NCBI GenBank assembly: GCA_021777055.1
Contig: JAIQZO010000015.1
Location: 1 to 60,965, forward strand
Direction of reading: 5' to 3'
Source: Candidatus Anammoxibacter sp.
Lineage (GTDB): Bacteria; Planctomycetota; Brocadiia; Brocadiales; Anammoxibacteraceae
DNA: 60,965 bases
The notes under the pieces were generated by a model. It did not search any database, was not told the origin of the DNA, and was given only the letters and a program-made list of their open reading frames with translations. A program made the translations under genes and the position numbers. Positions 26,428 through 36,512 of this stretch are shown piece after piece (the stretch's first letter is position 1; each line of letters opens with the position of its first letter).

Positions 26428-28515
26428 TCATTGTAATGACACAAGGGTTAATACCAAGCCTGTACTCATATCAAGGGCTGACATAGCTTTACCAATAATG
26501 GCCCCTTGTGCTTTACTATGATCATTTACTCTCATTACATGACCGGGAGTATCAGATGTCGTAAGGAGGTCTCCAGGTTTAATAGCTCCATAACTGGCAT
26601 CTGCCTTACAATAAACACGGCCAGTTAGAGCAATTGGATAATTTCCGTCTGCGATAGAGCCTTTTTGTCCCATCATCATACCAGGATTAATACCACCCGC
26701 CCCACTAATAACACCTGCAACGGTTCTATCATATGCCTTACTGCTTATAAGGAGTTTTCCCGGATTTTCAGTATCTATACATGCAACCATTCCCGCTTCT
26801 ATACCAAATTCGTCATCTTTCTTAATCAGATCTTCAAGATTAGCAGGTTTACTAACATCAAAGCCTTCAGAAAGGTCAGAACCTCCTCGAATGTGAATTA
26901 TCGCAGTACTTATCTGATCGTCAACCCACAAATCATCCTTACAATATACATCCCATCCACCTCTGCCTGTTCCCATTTGGAAAGCATCACTTGAATCTCC
27001 TGAAAGAGACGTGCCCCTGCCAACCAAAGGTCCGCCTATTGCAACATTTCCTCCATCCCAGTTTATATGCATTTGTGCTGCAGCCCCGTCAGTACGAGCT
27101 TGCATTTCGTTGTTATCTATTGCAATGTTCGTACTCGTTGTTGATCCTAGAAGCAAAAAGCCGTGGTTCGAAAGACTAACATCATTCCCATTTAAGATAT
27201 GCAGTCTTGCCGCTGGATTTGTAGTTCTTATTCCTAGATTTCCAGCACCATTCAAACTCATCTGTGTAGATTTTGCTCCAGTTTTTATAGTGCTCTCAGT
27301 TTGAAAATGGAGTGAAGTATTTGTTTTTCTTACTATTCGAGTCGCTGTATCCAGAAAACCTCCTGAATTAGTACCTCCAACAGCAGTATAACACCAGTAT
27401 GGAATAAAAAGTGGAACTGGAATAGGACCTGGCCCAGGAGTTGGAATTGGACCTGGGATTATTGTTCCAATTGCTTCTGCTTCTGCATCTGCCACCGCTT
27501 CTGATTCTGATTCATCAGATACTATTATAAAAGAATTACTATTAAATTGAACACCTACTGATGTTGGTGGCCTATTTGCACCTGACCCTGAACGGTTTAT
27601 ATGGAGATCACATTTCGGAGCACTTGTACCGATACCAACATCACCAGCATTATAGTATGTATTTGCTCCATTTAACAACCAATGTGAATCACCTGGTACG
27701 CCTGGAGGACCTACTAGCCCCTGCGGGCCCTGATCACCGGACGGTCCTTGTGGACCTGGATCACCTTGTGGTCCCTGAGGGCCCTGATCACCTTCTGGTC
27801 CCTGAGGACCTGGATCACCTTGCGGTCCTTGAGCTCCTGATGCAACGTTCGTTAACAATGAACCATCACCTTGAAAACTAAGTGCTTTAACCGCTCCTGC
27901 AACATCTAACTTTGCAGAAGGACTAGTTATACCAATACCAACTCTCCCGCCTTCCATAAATGAAATAACGTGGCCAAAGTCATCATCTACAAATCTTAAT
28001 GCACTGGCGTCTCTTATAATAGTTGTGTTTTCCCTGTAACTACCATCTGCAGCGCTATTTCCTTCCAACCGAATTGATGATGAACTGGCACCATCATCAT
28101 TGTATATATGCAAGTTGGTTTCAGGGCTTGTAGTTTTAATCCCTACCTTGCCTCCAAAAAGAGCCCTGCCGGTTAAGTTAATGGAACCTGATTCTTGTAC
28201 TCCGGGTGCCGGGGATTGCCTAGAAACTGAACCCAATACAGCTTCTTGTACGGCGGCTTCTTGTGCCGCAGCAGGTTCGACTTCAATATTTTCAGCAGGT
28301 TCCTCAAATCCAGAAACTATTGTGGTCGCTTCGTCTTGCTCATTTTCATCATTATCACCATTTTCTAATGATTCGTTGTCTACTTCCGCTTCGGTTGTTA
28401 AGCCTTCATGGTCTTCAAGAGCAGATGTCTCTGCTCTGCTGTCTAATGTAATAAAAGAAAGAACGAGAAACAAAACCCCTAAAATAATCGCAAATTTACT
28501 TGATTTTTTTTTCAT
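26428..28515 (-). CDS. Exported collagen-like fibre protein
   Basis: Large surface fibre protein of 695 residues from the ATG at 28515, which has GGGGGGAT upstream. After the signal peptide comes an acidic Glu/Asp-rich region (about 30-100). Fibre-type segments follow ([32 protein letters not shown]). A bacterial collagen stretch of about 16 GXY triplets ([15 protein letters not shown] type) lies near residues 228-275. A Pro/Gly segment ([15 protein letters not shown]), two more [15 protein letters not shown] segments and a C-terminal beta domain complete it ([34 protein letters not shown]). The last domain is common in large secreted proteins of environmental bacteria. It is first in the minus-strand surface run and may form a trimeric stalk. 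Confidence 0.85.
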   Translation of the reverse strand: MKKKSSKFAIILGVLFLVLSFITLDSRAETSALEDHEGLTTEAEVDNESLENGDNDENEQDEATTIVSGFEEPAENIEVEPAAAQEAAVQEAVLGSVSRQSPAPGVQESGSINLTGRALFGGKVGIKTTSPETNLHIYNDDGASSSSIRLEGNSAADGSYRENTTIIRDASALRFVDDDFGHVISFMEGGRVGIGITSPSAKLDVAGAVKALSFQGDGSLLTNVASGAQGPQGDPGPQGPEGDQGPQGPQGDPGPQGPSGDQGPQGLVGPPGVPGDSHWLLNGANTYYNAGDVGIGTSAPKCDLHINRSGSGANRPPTSVGVQFNSNSFIIVSDESESEAVADAEAEAIGTIIPGPIPTPGPGPIPVPLFIPYWCYTAVGGTNSGGFLDTATRIVRKTNTSLHFQTESTIKTGAKSTQMSLNGAGNLGIRTTNPAARLHILNGNDVSLSNHGFLLLGSTTSTNIAIDNNEMQARTDGAAAQMHINWDGGNVAIGGPLVGRGTSLSGDSSDAFQMGTGRGGWDVYCKDDLWVDDQISTAIIHIRGGSDLSEGFDVSKPANLEDLIKKDDEFGIEAGMVACIDTENPGKLLISSKAYDRTVAGVISGAGGINPGMMMGQKGSIADGNYPIALTGRVYCKADASYGAIKPGDLLTTSDTPGHVMRVNDHSKAQGAIIGKAMSALDMSTGLVLTLVSLQ

Positions 28516-28533
28516 TCTCAACCATCCCCCCAC

Positions 28534-30022
28534 TAAAATGGTTTTTTAGTAAAATAGAAATTTCAGTTATATCATTTTGCTGATATTAATTCCCCCCTCA
28601 CCCCCTCACTTACTAAAAGGTTAACATTTTTAATATCAAATAAATATAGATACTTATAGTTCTATGTTTAGCCATATATTGAAAAGACATTCATTCTGTA
28701 TCCATCGTGATCTCGTACATAAATAACGATTCCGAAGGAAATTCATTTAAAATCTTTAAAATATTGAACTTTGAATCATTAGTAATTATCAATGGGCACC
28801 GGGCACAATTAAATTATTTTGTGATCTCAACTTATTAGTATTATACCACACTCTAAAATCCAGATTACAATGAAAATGGTTAATAAAACGACTAGCCGCT
28901 TCTTCTCGGTCAAAGAAAGGATTTTGACTGGAAAGAATTGTTATCAAATGATAAAGAAACCAGACTTCTATGTTATCGTTTTCACCAATATCAAAGCCAG
29001 CTCAATTCCATCAAAAGAGTTCAGTTCTAATACCTTTCCAATTTACCATATGGACATTAATACCATTTAATATTTCTTAATGAGAAATCTACAAAGGCCT
29101 TTTATTTAATAACGCAAATAATATTCCAACATATCGCACAGGAGCATATTGAATTGTAACATGTTCCTGTGCAACAAGTTTCACAGCCGCCCCCATAAAA
29201 GCCTCCTTCTGTAATATTACTATTTAATGTTATGTATCTAACGTTTAAATGAATATGAATGTTAAATCTCTACCGTATAGAATCTACTTTTATGTTGTAG
29301 ATCTTGGTGAGTTTCATAACAGTTATACGGAGTATGAAAACTTAATTAGTTGTAAAATGGCTTTTATTGGAAGAGGAGGAAGGTACTTTGTTTCAATGCC
29401 TTTAGAAAGTAAAACATTATTAGGGCTATGGTTTGGTCTTTAGAAAGAGACAAAAAACATCAGAAGAATATCAGTAGAGAATAGCTTGAAAAAAACATCC
29501 TTGGCTCATCAAATTTAGATAATTATGATGAATGATCTTACGATAGTGATGTCCATAGTTATGTGTGGATACTCCAAGTAAGCTACACATGGAAGCCATA
29601 TCAACATGGCCTATGGATAAGAAATGCATATGACCAGTGGTGTTTGGTTTCAGATTATCGTTTTTCACCCGCACGAGTAATATTCATCTCTTTTGGCAAA
29701 TACTATTTTTTATTATATTTCACCAAGCTGTAACATTTCCCGTATTAATTGCAGAACATTTTTATAAATACAGAAAAGCAGATAAGGACTTATCCTTTTA
29801 GATGCCTTTGAAGGTCTTGATAACAATGGTAGGGAGCGATCCAAAATGGCTTACTTATAAAGTACTCTCCGCTCTAGTTGATGAATTTAGATGTTAAAAA
29901 CTAAATTGTTGTTCGAACAGGAGTAGTTGGGTGTCGGAACAATGGAGAAAAATACAACAACCCATTACTCCAACACTTCACATTTATGTTATGACCACCA
30001 GCAAAATTATGGCTATAATCAG
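28534..30022. other. 1.5-kb region without a supported gene
   Basis: Only short frames occur. A plus-strand open stretch 29536-29733 (66 codons, no start signal) reads SYTWKPYQHGLWIRNAYDQW, then CLVSDYRFSPARV; the Trp/Tyr/Gly spacing recalls W-rich beta repeat proteins and it is probably a remnant. The 64-codon frame at 29249-29443 (LPYRIYFYVVDLGEFHNS) is unrecognised. A hairpin (GCACAGGAGCAT / ATGTTCCTGTGC) lies at about 29136-29173. The stretch looks like decayed coding DNA plus the promoter region of the collagen-like gene. Confidence 0.45.
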
Positions 30023-31327
30023 TTAATTATATTTTCGAAAGACGGGCCTTATTGTTTGCCCTTGAATAAAACTCTTAACGGAGCCGGATTCTACAGCTTT
30101 TTTGCATACAGAGAATGCTTTTTCCATTGCATTGAGTGTCTCGGTTACTTCCTTTTCCGAATGGGAATATGTTATCCCAATCGACTGTATAAATACCCCG
30201 TGTTTGTATAGTTCCTGAAGAAACAGGGTATTCATTTCCAATGCGGTTCCCGCTTCACTCTCCTTATACCCAAATGCAGGCCTGCAGGAATATCCACCTA
30301 TATGAAAATAGTTCTCCAATTTCGTTGTACCTATTAATTCCTTGATACCATCTTGTAGGAGCTTTCCAATTGACCAGAGATGATCTATAACGTTTTTGTC
30401 CCTTATCTCATTGATGTTTGCAATGGCAGCAGCAATTGAATGTGTTTCCGCCCCATGGGTAGTTGAAAGTAGAAATACTCGTTCCTTGTCATGCGTAATA
30501 CCACCCCGCTCCATTATCTCTCTTTTACCCGTTACAGCAGCAACCGAGAATCCATTGCCCATTCCCTTTCCGAATGTTGCAAGATCAGGGATTACATTAT
30601 AATATTTCTGCGCTCCGGAAAGATGCAGTCTAAATCCGGTTAACATCTCATCAAAGATCAGTACGGCTCCGTTTTCGTTTGCAACATCACGAACTTTTTC
30701 TAGAAATCCATCCAGTGGTGGAGTTCCTGTTGAAGGTTCAAGGATGACCGCAGCGATTTTACCTGGATATCTTTTAAACAACCCTTTGAGACTCTCAATA
30801 TCATTATATTTAAAAGTTAAGCTTAATTCCCTTACCGCCTTTGGCACACCTGCATTACACGGAGTAGTACCAATAAACCAGTCATCGAAGCTAAAAAAAG
30901 GATGATCTCCACATAATGCAACATAGTCCCTTTGTGTATATGCTCTGGCAAGTTTTATAGCTGCAGTAGTAACATTGGAACCGTTCTTGGCAAATTTACA
31001 CATTTCTGCGCACGGAATCAGATCCACAAGCAATTCTGACAATTCAGATTCCACCAGAGAAGGTCGTGAGAAATTAACCCCCTTTTTTAGTTGCGCCATA
31101 ACAGCATCAATAACTCGCGGGTAACAATGCCCTAAAATCACCGAAGCAAGCCCCACTCCCCAGTCTATGTATTTATTACCTTCATTATCATAAATATGGC
31201 ATCCTTCGCCTTTAACTATAAATTTAGGAGCGTTAGAGGGAAACAGATCATCACCTTTACTATATGTATGCGCCCCTCCCGGAATTAATTTATGAACATT
31301 TTCTTTTAATTCAGACAGATTCTTCAT
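30023..31327 (-). CDS. Class III aminotransferase of the glutamate-1-semialdehyde aminomutase type
   Basis: PLP enzyme of 434 residues resembling HemL-type aminotransferases. The ATG at 31327 is preferred because the family begins with a helix like MKNLSELKENVHKLIPGGAHTYS; 17 residues upstream look non-coding. Features are HTYSKGDDLFP, DWGVGLASVILGHCYPRV, the PLP-phosphate-binding KNGSNVTTAAIKLARAYT, IFDEMLTGFR with the cofactor Asp, and TFGKGMGNG with the Schiff-base Lys. The location beside methyltransferases, a sulfotransferase and a TPP enzyme argues for a role in sugar or secondary-metabolite amination and not haem synthesis. It is transcribed away from the plus-strand gene set. Confidence 0.85.
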   Translation of the reverse strand: MKNLSELKENVHKLIPGGAHTYSKGDDLFPSNAPKFIVKGEGCHIYDNEGNKYIDWGVGLASVILGHCYPRVIDAVMAQLKKGVNFSRPSLVESELSELLVDLIPCAEMCKFAKNGSNVTTAAIKLARAYTQRDYVALCGDHPFFSFDDWFIGTTPCNAGVPKAVRELSLTFKYNDIESLKGLFKRYPGKIAAVILEPSTGTPPLDGFLEKVRDVANENGAVLIFDEMLTGFRLHLSGAQKYYNVIPDLATFGKGMGNGFSVAAVTGKREIMERGGITHDKERVFLLSTTHGAETHSIAAAIANINEIRDKNVIDHLWSIGKLLQDGIKELIGTTKLENYFHIGGYSCRPAFGYKESEAGTALEMNTLFLQELYKHGVFIQSIGITYSHSEKEVTETLNAMEKAFSVCKKAVESGSVKSFIQGQTIRPVFRKYN

Positions 31328-31360
31328 TTTTAGCCTTATTTTATTTTTCCTGAGATGGAG

Positions 31361-31379
31361 GATGGACAAAATGTCCATC
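31361..31379 (-). terminator. Short hairpin between methyltransferase and aminotransferase genes
   Basis: GATGGACA / TGTCCATC with an AAA loop lies 8 bases beyond the methyltransferase stop and upstream of the aminotransferase start. It could attenuate read-through. The core is the same as that of the hairpin at 38533-38560. Confidence 0.45.
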
Positions 31380-31386
31380 TTAAATC

Positions 31387-32310
31387 TTATTTTATTTTTT
31401 TTGCAGTAATAACAACTTCACGTCCAATTCCAACTTCAGCAAACTTTTCATATAATTTCTGTTTAAGACCACTCTTACCAAACTTCATGAGGTTGTTCTC
31501 AAATGTCTTTCTTTTAGAGTGACATTTTCGTCCCATATCATCTTTACCTACATAGTTATCTCCCATTAAGAGAAACATATCAATGGGAAACGTGACAGTC
31601 TTGTGCACTACCTGAAAACCTGATTTTTCTAAAACAGCTGACAAGGATTTCACGTTAAAATAGTTTATATGATGAGGTGGCGCAACCCACCAAGAATCTA
31701 ACCCATGCTGTTTTTGTGCCACTTCCTGCAAAGGGTTGAAATCGTTTGGAGCCATTATACATATCAATCCGTTATCGATCAGGTTATTCTTTAAGAGTTT
31801 AATGATTTCAATAGGATTTGGAACATGTTCCAACACTTCGTTAAGGTGAACAACGCCAAACTCTCCTATTTGAGATGAAATTTCTGAATCAAAGACGCCA
31901 TTCTTGACATTAACTCCCAACTCTTTACTATATTCAAACGCAATCTTGTTCGGCTCTATGCCGAGCTCAATCCAGCCTCTTTGTTGGGCCCTTTTCAGAA
32001 AATAGCCCGATCCGCTTCCGATCTCCAACACCCTACGTTGCTTGCCAGTTAGGCTGCTTTCAAAAATGTCAAACCGCTCGTCATACACACAATTCCACCA
32101 CTCAATATCTTCCTGTGTTTTACTGATATAATCCGGTTTCTCTTCAGTATAGTACTCCTCTCGATATATCCTGTCCAATTCTTCAATTGATGGTATGGGA
32201 ATTAAATGTGCAAATCCACATTTATCGCAGTCCAAAACCTTAAACTCATCCTTAGTCTCTAGTAGATTCCCCTCATGGATATTCCATCTTATGAATTCGC
32301 TCATTGTCAT
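31387..32310 (-). CDS. SAM-dependent methyltransferase with N-terminal CxxC
   Basis: Class I methyltransferase of 307 residues (Methyltransf_23-like). An N-terminal half zinc-ribbon (CDKCGFAHLIPIP near residue 28) is typical of sugar C-methyltransferase-like proteins. The SAM site is VLEIGSGSGYFLKRA near 94, and HLNEVLEHVPNP gives motif IV. SWWVAPPHHINYFN near 205 is a common family segment. It is first of a two-gene minus-strand unit with the aminotransferase and divergent from the sulfotransferase gene. The probable substrate is a nucleotide-sugar or a small-molecule product of the locus. Confidence 0.85.
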   Translation of the reverse strand: MTMSEFIRWNIHEGNLLETKDEFKVLDCDKCGFAHLIPIPSIEELDRIYREEYYTEEKPDYISKTQEDIEWWNCVYDERFDIFESSLTGKQRRVLEIGSGSGYFLKRAQQRGWIELGIEPNKIAFEYSKELGVNVKNGVFDSEISSQIGEFGVVHLNEVLEHVPNPIEIIKLLKNNLIDNGLICIMAPNDFNPLQEVAQKQHGLDSWWVAPPHHINYFNVKSLSAVLEKSGFQVVHKTVTFPIDMFLLMGDNYVGKDDMGRKCHSKRKTFENNLMKFGKSGLKQKLYEKFAEVGIGREVVITAKKIK

Positions 32311-32738
32311 TCAATAAATATAGCAGATAAACTTTATAAAGTAAAAATTTGAAAAAAACCTCATACAAAGTAGAAGTAAGTTATCACACAAAGAAAAAAC
32401 ATCAAAGTATAATTTTGTTCCGGAAACAGACTCTACCTATATGCACTTAACTCTTTCAGGCGATATGCCGATATAAAAACTAAACTAAGTTTTATGTAAT
32501 CTATATGGTTCGTTTGCCAATGATACTTGTATTTTTTGTCCCCTTTTACAAGAGTACTTTATTTCAAATATACCGATAGGAAAAACCTTGAAATTTAATA
32601 ATTATTAATCTATTCTTAATTTTTTCAGAAACTCGGAATTTAATCATTCATATAAACTTCCCTAATAAGTATGTGGCTTTAAATATGAATAATTACTGTT
32701 TATTTCGGTAAAAAAAAAGATTTAATGAGTAATAAAAA
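32311..32738. other. Divergent promoter region
   Basis: 428 bases between divergent methyltransferase and sulfotransferase genes. The region is very AT-rich and no gene, hairpin or repeat is evident. It must contain the promoters of both gene sets. Confidence 0.5.
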
Positions 32739-33572
32739 ATGAAAGATACCACACCTATTTTTTTTATTGGCTCCGGTCGGTGCGGCACATATTCAATCGC
32801 ACAATTTTTCCAGAAATTTTCTCATATTGATAGCCATCATGAATATTGTTTTGAGCAGATTCTGAGACCAGCAGTCCTATATAAAATGGGGTTAGTTGAG
32901 AGAGATTATGTTAAGAAAACAGTGATTGATATCCATTTATCGGCTGTTTATTATTCCGACTCCCCATATTGGATAGATAGTTCTAATGCCCTGGTTTGGA
33001 TTATTGATATATTAAAGGAAGTGTTTCCCGCTGCAAAGTATGTCTACTTAACTCGCGACGGACGAAAGGTTGTTAGTTCATTTTTTCACAAATTCACAGA
33101 TTTAATGTATAGCGATAGTGCAGTTAACGCTTTAATAAAGTGGATTAGTTCTAAAGATCAAGTCCCCCTACCACCTCCGGACAAGAAATATTGGAGGCCT
33201 CTTGCAATGGAAAGAGGTTTATTATCAGATGCGTTCTTAAATTACAATAGATTCCAGCGGTTGTGTTACTATTGGGCTGAAGCCAATAAAGAGTTGTTGA
33301 AAGGCAAAGAAAACCCTATTAACTCCAATGAAATGATGATTAAATTCGAAGATATATATTCAAAGCCAAAACAACTTTCAAAAATCACAGATTTGGTTGG
33401 TATTGAAATGAAAGAAGAGTATATTGATTTCTTCAAAAGGCCTATTAATGTACATGTTCCAATTAATTATCCTTTGTCAGAAATGCAGGAAAAGCAGTTT
33501 CACGATATAGCAGACGACATGATGAATCAGTTGGGATATAATACACAAAAGGAGTATAACGTTGAATATTAA
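32739..33572 (+). CDS. Sulfotransferase family protein
   Basis: Predicted PAPS-dependent sulfotransferase of 277 residues. The 5'-phosphosulfate loop is FFIGSGRCGTYSIAQFF at residues 8-24, and the 3'-phosphate-binding segment is VYLTRDGRKVVSSFFHK near 105. The C-terminal part (FEDIYSKPKQLSKITDLVG) matches the common end of carbohydrate sulfotransferases. It opens a plus-strand operon of five genes. The acceptor is probably a glycan or lipid-linked sugar made by the locus, which is inference. Confidence 0.88.
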   Translation: MKDTTPIFFIGSGRCGTYSIAQFFQKFSHIDSHHEYCFEQILRPAVLYKMGLVERDYVKKTVIDIHLSAVYYSDSPYWIDSSNALVWIIDILKEVFPAAKYVYLTRDGRKVVSSFFHKFTDLMYSDSAVNALIKWISSKDQVPLPPPDKKYWRPLAMERGLLSDAFLNYNRFQRLCYYWAEANKELLKGKENPINSNEMMIKFEDIYSKPKQLSKITDLVGIEMKEEYIDFFKRPINVHVPINYPLSEMQEKQFHDIADDMMNQLGYNTQKEYNVEY

Positions 33573-34719
33573 ACTAACATGCGATTTTTGCGAATCAGAC
33601 AAAATGGAGCATGTCCATGATCCGATTAATTCCACACGGGGCATGAAGGTTTATGTATGTAACGAATGTGGGTTAGTACAAAGTATATCAACCACTACTT
33701 ATTCCAGCGCACCACCAGGGTCAATGTCAGGTGACGCAAACAGGTCTAGCTATAGATACACAAAAGAGCTGGTATTTGATAAATATCTTCCTCTTTTTCA
33801 AAAACATTTGAACTTTGATGCTTTTAGGAATGTCCTGGATATTGGTTCAAATCGGGGGATCTTTGTTCACTGGGCATTAGAACATTATCCCAAAATAAAG
33901 ATTGATGCTATTGAACCACAGGAATCAGTGGTTCAATCATATATGGATAATGAAAATGTATCCTTAAGAATTGCTAGATTTGAAGATCGTAAACTTAATG
34001 ATAGTACATATGATTTTGCATATTGTGTACATACACTAGAACATGCATTGTCTGCTTCTCAAATGTTACGGGAAGTTTATAAATCATTAAAAGTTGGCGG
34101 GATATTTTTTTTAGCAGTTCCACAGACCCTTTTATTTCATGAGGATATTGTAGAGGAAATATTTATTGATCCTCACACGTTTCATTTTGACCTAAGCATA
34201 TTGGCTAATTTTGCGACCCAACTAGGGTTTAAGACATTGTATTCAAGTCGCAATAATGATGCAGAGGTAATACTAATCCTTGAGAAAAAAAATCCTGAAG
34301 TTGGTAAGTTTTCTCCCATAAATGGTAGGATGCAGAATTATAATATTACAAAGATTTTAGATTATCGTGACAAGATGCATACGAATCGTGCTCTCCTAAA
34401 GAAAATCGGAGAGCATTTGAATCATCTTTCTCAATCAAGAACATTAATAATATGGGGAGCCGGAAGACTTTTTGATATTATTGTACGTGAGGGAGGAGTT
34501 GACACTACGCGAATAAAGGTAGTTTTTGACAAGGTATTGTATAAATTTATTGACCAGTCACATGGGTGTATTGTTAGTCAGCCGAGCAATAGATCTGACT
34601 TTTGTGAAGAGAATATAGTAGTATTCATAGCTTCAAGAGAGTATTCTTCTGAGATAAAAGAGGAAGCAAAAAAACGTGGTTTTGGGAGAGTAATTACCTT
34701 TACCGATTTTTATTCTTAA
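33562..34719 (+). CDS. Zn-ribbon SAM methyltransferase (C-methyltransferase type)
   Basis: 385 residues. The N-terminal zinc ribbon has CDFC near residue 7 and CNEC near 32. A class I methyltransferase core follows (VLDIGSNRGIFVHWALE near 92, YCVHTLEHALSASQML near 153). The C-terminal domain resembles the C-methyltransferase-like domain of NDP-hexose C-methyltransferases (TLIIWGAGRLFDIIVREGG). The start is a TTG at 33562, 7 bases after AAAAGGAG, overlapping the end of the sulfotransferase gene. Three-domain enzymes of this type usually methylate nucleotide-activated keto sugars, so a branched-chain sugar is a plausible product. Confidence 0.85.
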   Translation: MNIKLTCDFCESDKMEHVHDPINSTRGMKVYVCNECGLVQSISTTTYSSAPPGSMSGDANRSSYRYTKELVFDKYLPLFQKHLNFDAFRNVLDIGSNRGIFVHWALEHYPKIKIDAIEPQESVVQSYMDNENVSLRIARFEDRKLNDSTYDFAYCVHTLEHALSASQMLREVYKSLKVGGIFFLAVPQTLLFHEDIVEEIFIDPHTFHFDLSILANFATQLGFKTLYSSRNNDAEVILILEKKNPEVGKFSPINGRMQNYNITKILDYRDKMHTNRALLKKIGEHLNHLSQSRTLIIWGAGRLFDIIVREGGVDTTRIKVVFDKVLYKFIDQSHGCIVSQPSNRSDFCEENIVVFIASREYSSEIKEEAKKRGFGRVITFTDFYS

Positions 34720-34747
34720 TTTCATAATATTATTAATGAGATAAATT

Positions 34748-36508
34748 ATGTTTGAAACGCTAACACCTGATTATATAAAGGGCATGAATATAGGGGATTT
34801 GGACGACCTTGCGTCAGAAATACGTGATTTCCTGATATCAAATATCTCTAAGACCGGTGGACATATTGGCACAAATTTAGGAATTGTTGAACTAACACTA
34901 GCAATGCACTATGTGTTTGATTCTCCGTCAGATCCGATAATTTTTGACACTGGACATCAAGGCTATACACATAAAATATTGACTGGCAGGGCATCACTAT
35001 TTCCAACCCTCAATGAATGGGAAGGTATGAGCCGTTTTGTTTCAAGACAAGAGAGTACGCACGATGTAATTGACGCTTCCCATGCAGGGACTTCAATCTC
35101 CATAGCAAGTGGAATGGCGTGGTCTTTTTATAAATCCGGACAAAATCGTACCGTTGTCGCTTTTATTGGTGATGGCGCCATGGTAGAGGGTATGTCGTTT
35201 GAAGCCATTAACTTTATCTCATCATCTAAGTTCAGAATGGTTGTAATTCTTAATGACAACGGAATGGCCATCGCAGAAAATGTTGGAGGGATAAAGAACA
35301 TCACATCGGGCCCAGACTGGCAAGAAAAATCATCCGCGTTTTTTCGTGGATTAGGTCTAGATTATACATCTGTCCCCAATGGACACAATATCCCATTGTT
35401 AATCTCTACTCTTAATGCGGCAAAAGATTGCGGTAAACCTATTGTTGTGCATGTGAAGACAGAAAAAGGGAAAGGGCTCCCATCTGCAAAAGATCATCCA
35501 TACAAAATGCACTTTTCCATGCCATTTGATCCTGTTACCGGTGCGGGTGCCGCCCCTACCGTAAGTGGAAAAACATTCGCATCTGTTGCTTCGGACGTAA
35601 TTTTAGAACAGATGGAAAAGGATGATGACATATTTGTTATAACTCCTGCAACACCTTATGCTTCATATCTAGATAAACCGCTAGAACTATACCCTGACAG
35701 GGTTATTGATGCGGGAATGGCAGAACAACATGCGGTGGGAATGGCATGCGGACTAGCATTAGACAAGAAAAAGCCTATTGTCTGTTTTCAGGCAACCTTT
35801 ATGCAAAGGGCTTACGACCAACTTATTCATGATGCGTGTTTCATGGACCTTCCGGTAACGTTTCTAGCCGTCCGTTCCGGATTTGCGGGATACGATTCTG
35901 CAACACATCATGGAGTTTATGATATCTCTTATTTAAGATCATTCCCGAATATGCAGATCTATTATCCATCTTCCAGTGATGATATGCGTAATGTTCTAAT
36001 TGACAGATTGAAAGCCCCCAATGGCCCAATGGCAATACTTCATCCCTATGAACCGATCATAGAACCGGAAACGGAGGTAGATATCACCAAGTGGCGAGAA
36101 ATATCATTATTATTTGAGGGAAATGATGGAATTATTTTCTGTCTGCCTAATAAATTGCGCGATGGTATTTGTGTTCGTGATATGCTTAAGACTGAATCCG
36201 GAGCCGATTTTGGGTTAGCCGTTGTTCGTTCAATTAAACCGTTACCTGTTGCAAACATCGTAGACCTTTGTAGTAATGTCCCAAAGATTATTACAATGGA
36301 GGAAGGTGCCCTGCAAGGTGGTTTTGGTTCATTAATTTGTGAAACGCTTGCAGACAACCATCTGAATATTCCTATCTTTCGTTCAGGAATCGATGATTCT
36401 TTTGTACCGGCAGGTAGTAAGGACGAGTGTGCTTGTAAAGCTGGCATAGATCCAAACAGCATCCTGAAAAGGCTGGCTTCCCACTGGCCAAATATGAAAT
36501 GGAGGTAA
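34748..36508 (+). CDS. Thiamine-diphosphate enzyme, DXS/transketolase-like
   Basis: 586 residues resembling 1-deoxyxylulose-5-phosphate synthase (usually about 620-640). The N-terminal TPP domain has GHIGTNLGIVELT near residue 38, the TPP motif GDGAMVEGMSFEA ending with ILNDNGMAIAENVGG (about 141-180), and HPYKMHFS. The pyrimidine-binding domain has DAGMAEQHAVGMACGLA near 320, with the catalytic Glu, and a C-terminal transketolase domain follows (MEEGALQGGFGS). It is shorter than housekeeping DXS and sits in a glycan/metabolite operon, so it more likely makes a C-C bond in a specialised precursor. I cannot exclude that it is the genome's DXS. Confidence 0.82.
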   Translation: MFETLTPDYIKGMNIGDLDDLASEIRDFLISNISKTGGHIGTNLGIVELTLAMHYVFDSPSDPIIFDTGHQGYTHKILTGRASLFPTLNEWEGMSRFVSRQESTHDVIDASHAGTSISIASGMAWSFYKSGQNRTVVAFIGDGAMVEGMSFEAINFISSSKFRMVVILNDNGMAIAENVGGIKNITSGPDWQEKSSAFFRGLGLDYTSVPNGHNIPLLISTLNAAKDCGKPIVVHVKTEKGKGLPSAKDHPYKMHFSMPFDPVTGAGAAPTVSGKTFASVASDVILEQMEKDDDIFVITPATPYASYLDKPLELYPDRVIDAGMAEQHAVGMACGLALDKKKPIVCFQATFMQRAYDQLIHDACFMDLPVTFLAVRSGFAGYDSATHHGVYDISYLRSFPNMQIYYPSSSDDMRNVLIDRLKAPNGPMAILHPYEPIIEPETEVDITKWREISLLFEGNDGIIFCLPNKLRDGICVRDMLKTESGADFGLAVVRSIKPLPVANIVDLCSNVPKIITMEEGALQGGFGSLICETLADNHLNIPIFRSGIDDSFVPAGSKDECACKAGIDPNSILKRLASHWPNMKWR

Positions 36509-36512
36509 TGAC

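Noticed and set aside
27561..27881. Plus-strand frame with Asp-His-Leu-Val repeats
   Set aside because: Antisense shadow of the collagen GXY repeats in the minus-strand fibre gene.
29927..30211. Plus-strand 94-codon frame
   Set aside because: Overlaps the 3' end of the well-supported aminotransferase gene on the other strand and has no family resemblance.
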